DNA of 64,000 nt, from contig CANTAL010000147.1 of the NCBI GenBank assembly GCA_947650365.1, forward strand, positions 124,001-188,000, written 5' to 3'. Under the pieces are notes generated by a model, which saw only the letters and a program-made list of their open reading frames with translations, had not been told where the DNA came from and did no database searches. Below are positions 61,501-64,000 of this stretch, piece after piece (positions within the stretch are counted from its first letter, which is position 1; the number at the start of each line of letters is the position of its first letter). The stretch comes from Chamaelirium japonicum (lineage: Eukaryota; Streptophyta; Magnoliopsida; Liliales; Melanthiaceae). A program made the position numbers and the translations under genes.

Positions 61501-64000
61501 CGTACGAATGAATTAGAATGGATCAAATGAATGAATTAGAATGGTTACATTCATGCGAATGAATTTGAATGGATCGTACGAATGGATTAGAATGGATCGT
61601 ACGAATGGATTAGAATGGATACATTCGAGCGAATGAATTAGAATGGATCGTACGAATGAATTAGAATGGATCGTACGAATGGATTAGAGTGGATCCTACG
61701 AATGGATTATAATGGATACCTTTGTGCATATGAATTAGAATGGATCGTACGAATGAATTAGAATGGATCATATTAATAAATTAGAATGGATCGTTCGAAT
61801 GAATTAGAATGGATCGTGTGAAAGAATTAGAATGCATTGTATGAATGAATTAGAATGGATCGTATGAATGAATTAGAATGGATCGTGCGAATGAATTCGA
61901 ATGGATCGCATGATCCATTCAAATAGAATGGATCGTATGAATGAATTAGAGTGGGTTGGGCGAATGAATTAGAATGGATTGTAGGAATGAATTAGAATGG
62001 ATCGTATGAATGAATTAGAATGGATCGTACGAATGAATTAGAATGGATCGTGCGAATGAATTAGAATGGATAGTACGAATGAATTAGAATGGATCGTACG
62101 AATGAATTAGAATGGATCATACGAATGAGTAAGAATGGATCGTACGAAGGAAATATAATGGATTGTACGAATGAATTAGAATGGATACATTCGTGCTAAT
62201 GAATTAGAATGGATCGTACGAATGAATTAGAATGGATCGTACGAATGAATTAGAATGGATCGTACGAATGAATTAGAATGCATCGTACGAAAGAATTAGA
62301 ATGGATATATTCGTGCGAATGAATTAGAATGGATCGTACGAATGAATTAGACTGGATCGTACGAATGAATTTGAATGGATACATTTGTGCGAATGAATCT
62401 AAATGGATTGTATGAATGAATTACAATGGATCGTGCGAATGAATTAGAATGGATCGTACGAATGAATTAGAATGGATCAAATGAATGAATTAGAATGGTT
62501 ACATTCATGCGAATGAATTATAATGGATCGTACGAATGGATTAGAATGGATCGTATGAGTGAATTAGAATGGATACGAAGGAATTAGAATGGATCGTACG
62601 AAGGAATTAGAATGGATCATACGAATGAAATAGAATGGATCGTACGAAGGAATTAGAATGGATCGTACGAAGGAATTAGAATGCATTCGTATGATCCATT
62701 CTAATTCATTCGGACGAATGTATCCATTCTAATTTATTCGTACGATCCATTCTAATTCATTCGTACGATCTATTCTAATTCATTCGTACGATCCATTCTT
62801 ACTCATTCGTATGATCCATTCTAATTCATTCGTACGATCCATTCTAATTCATTCGCACGAATGTATCCATTCCATTCGTACGATCCATTCATACGATCCA
62901 TTCTAATTCATTCATACAATCCATTCTAATTCTTTCACAAGATCCATTCTGTTTCATTCGTATGATCCATTCTAATTCATTCGTACGATTCATTCAAATT
63001 CATTTGTACGATCCACTCTAATTCATTCTAATTCATTCGTACGATCCATTCTACGATCCATTCTAATTCATTCATATATTCCATTCTAATTCATTAGCAC
63101 GATCCATGTTAATGAATTAGAATGGATCGTACGAATGAATTAGAATGGATCGTGTGAAAGAATTAGAATGGATTGTATGAATGAATTAGAATGGATTGTA
63201 TGAATGGATCGTACGAATGGAATGGATACATTCGTGCGAATGAATTAGAATGGATCGTACGAATGAATTAGAATGGATCATACGAATGAGTAAGAATGGA
63301 TCGTACGAATGAATTAGAATGGATTGTATGAATGAATTAGAATGGATCGTACGAATAAGTAAGAATGGATCGTACGAATGAATTAGAATGGATCATACGA
63401 ATTAATTAGAATGGATCATATGAATAAAATAGAAAGGATCGTACGAAGGAATTAGAATGGATCGTACGAAGGAATTAGAATGCATCATACGAATGAATTA
63501 GAATGGATTAGAATGGATCGTACGAATGAATTAGAATGGATCTTACGAATGAATTAGAATGGATCGTTCGAATAAATTAGAATGGATCGTATGAATGGTT
63601 TAGAATGGATACATTCGTGCGAATGAATTAGAATGGATCGGACGAATGAATTAGAATGGATCGTACGATTGAATTAGAATGGATCAAATGAACGAATTAG
63701 AATGGTTATATTCATGCAAATGAATTAGAATGGATCGTACGAATGGATTAGAATGGATTAGAATTGATACATTCGTGCGAATGAATTAGAATGGATCATA
63801 CGAATGAGTAAGAATGGATCGTACGAATGAAATAGAATGGATTGTACGAATGAATTAGAATGGATCGTGTGAATGAATTTGAATGGATCGTACGAATGAA
63901 TTAGAATGGATCGTACGAATGAATTAGAATGGATCGTACGAATGAATTAGAATGGACACATTTGTGCGAATGAATTAGAATGGATACATTCGTGCGAAAG
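55571..64000. repeat. 23-bp satellite array, right block, with orientation map
   Basis: Continuation of the left array. Orientation: + 55571-56655, - to 56785, one + unit near 56786-56802, - to 57715, + to 60877, - to 61079, + to 62684, - to 63112, + to the end. It repeats the same variant phrases and hinges as the left block: AATGAATTCG near 56651, CATTCGTACGAATG at 61079 followed by the rare GATATATTCGTGCAAATG series at 61264, and AATGCATT near 62683. The array runs off the window. No gene or RNA is visible in it. Confidence 0.95.

Noticed and set aside
2792..64000. Human-type GGAAT satellite
   Set aside because: The GAATG/GAATGG flavour recalls human satellites II and III, but the period is 23 bp with a fixed ATTAG and CGTACG, and the embedded Tat elements are of plant origin.

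Overview
This window is plant nuclear DNA. The evidence is two copies of a Ty3/gypsy LTR retrotransposon of the Tat lineage, a group known from plants: gag-protease followed by RT, a degenerate RNase H, a second archaeal-type RNase H, and an integrase with no chromodomain. They sit in or against a large AT-rich tandem satellite. The element genes are GC-rich, which hints weakly at a monocot. I see no single-copy host gene, rRNA, tRNA or CRISPR array.

Layout. Positions 1-2791 are the truncated, decayed 3' half of one Tat element (minus strand): noncoding spacer, a 78-bp minisatellite, and a pol fragment with a nonsense codon; it breaks abruptly into satellite at 2791. Positions 2792-42154 are about 39 kb of a 23-bp satellite. 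Its core is GAATGAATTAGAATGG followed by a variable 7-base tail, usually ATCGTAC. The array flips orientation dozens of times at a few recurrent palindromic hinges and contains multi-kilobase internal duplications and two copies of a foreign 75-bp GC-rich insert. Positions 42155-55565 hold a complete 13.4-kb Tat element on the minus strand with 1210-bp LTRs that look identical and a 5-bp target duplication (AGAAT), so it is a very recent insertion into the satellite. Positions 55571-64000 are the same satellite continuing on the other side.

The intact element reads, in its own direction (right to left): 5' LTR, primer binding site, gag-protease, a UAG stop in the TMV-type readthrough context, pol in the same frame, a convergent spacer with a six-unit 78-bp minisatellite, an oppositely oriented accessory gene, an 0.8-kb spacer, polypurine tract and 3' LTR. 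The accessory gene runs on the plus strand from its own TATA box (44206) through two exons separated by a 77-bp intron. It is predicted to encode a 977-residue protein with a domain resembling the Pfam 'putative gypsy type transposon' family, a long Pro-Ala-Glu repeat, basic nuclear-localisation-like patches and a C-terminal coiled coil.

The features of most interest are the spliced antisense accessory gene, the gag-pol readthrough signal, the expanding minisatellite in the hypervariable 3' region, and the hinge-organised strand-switching satellite. All statements come from reading the sequence by eye; repeat-block boundaries are approximate to about one 23-bp unit.
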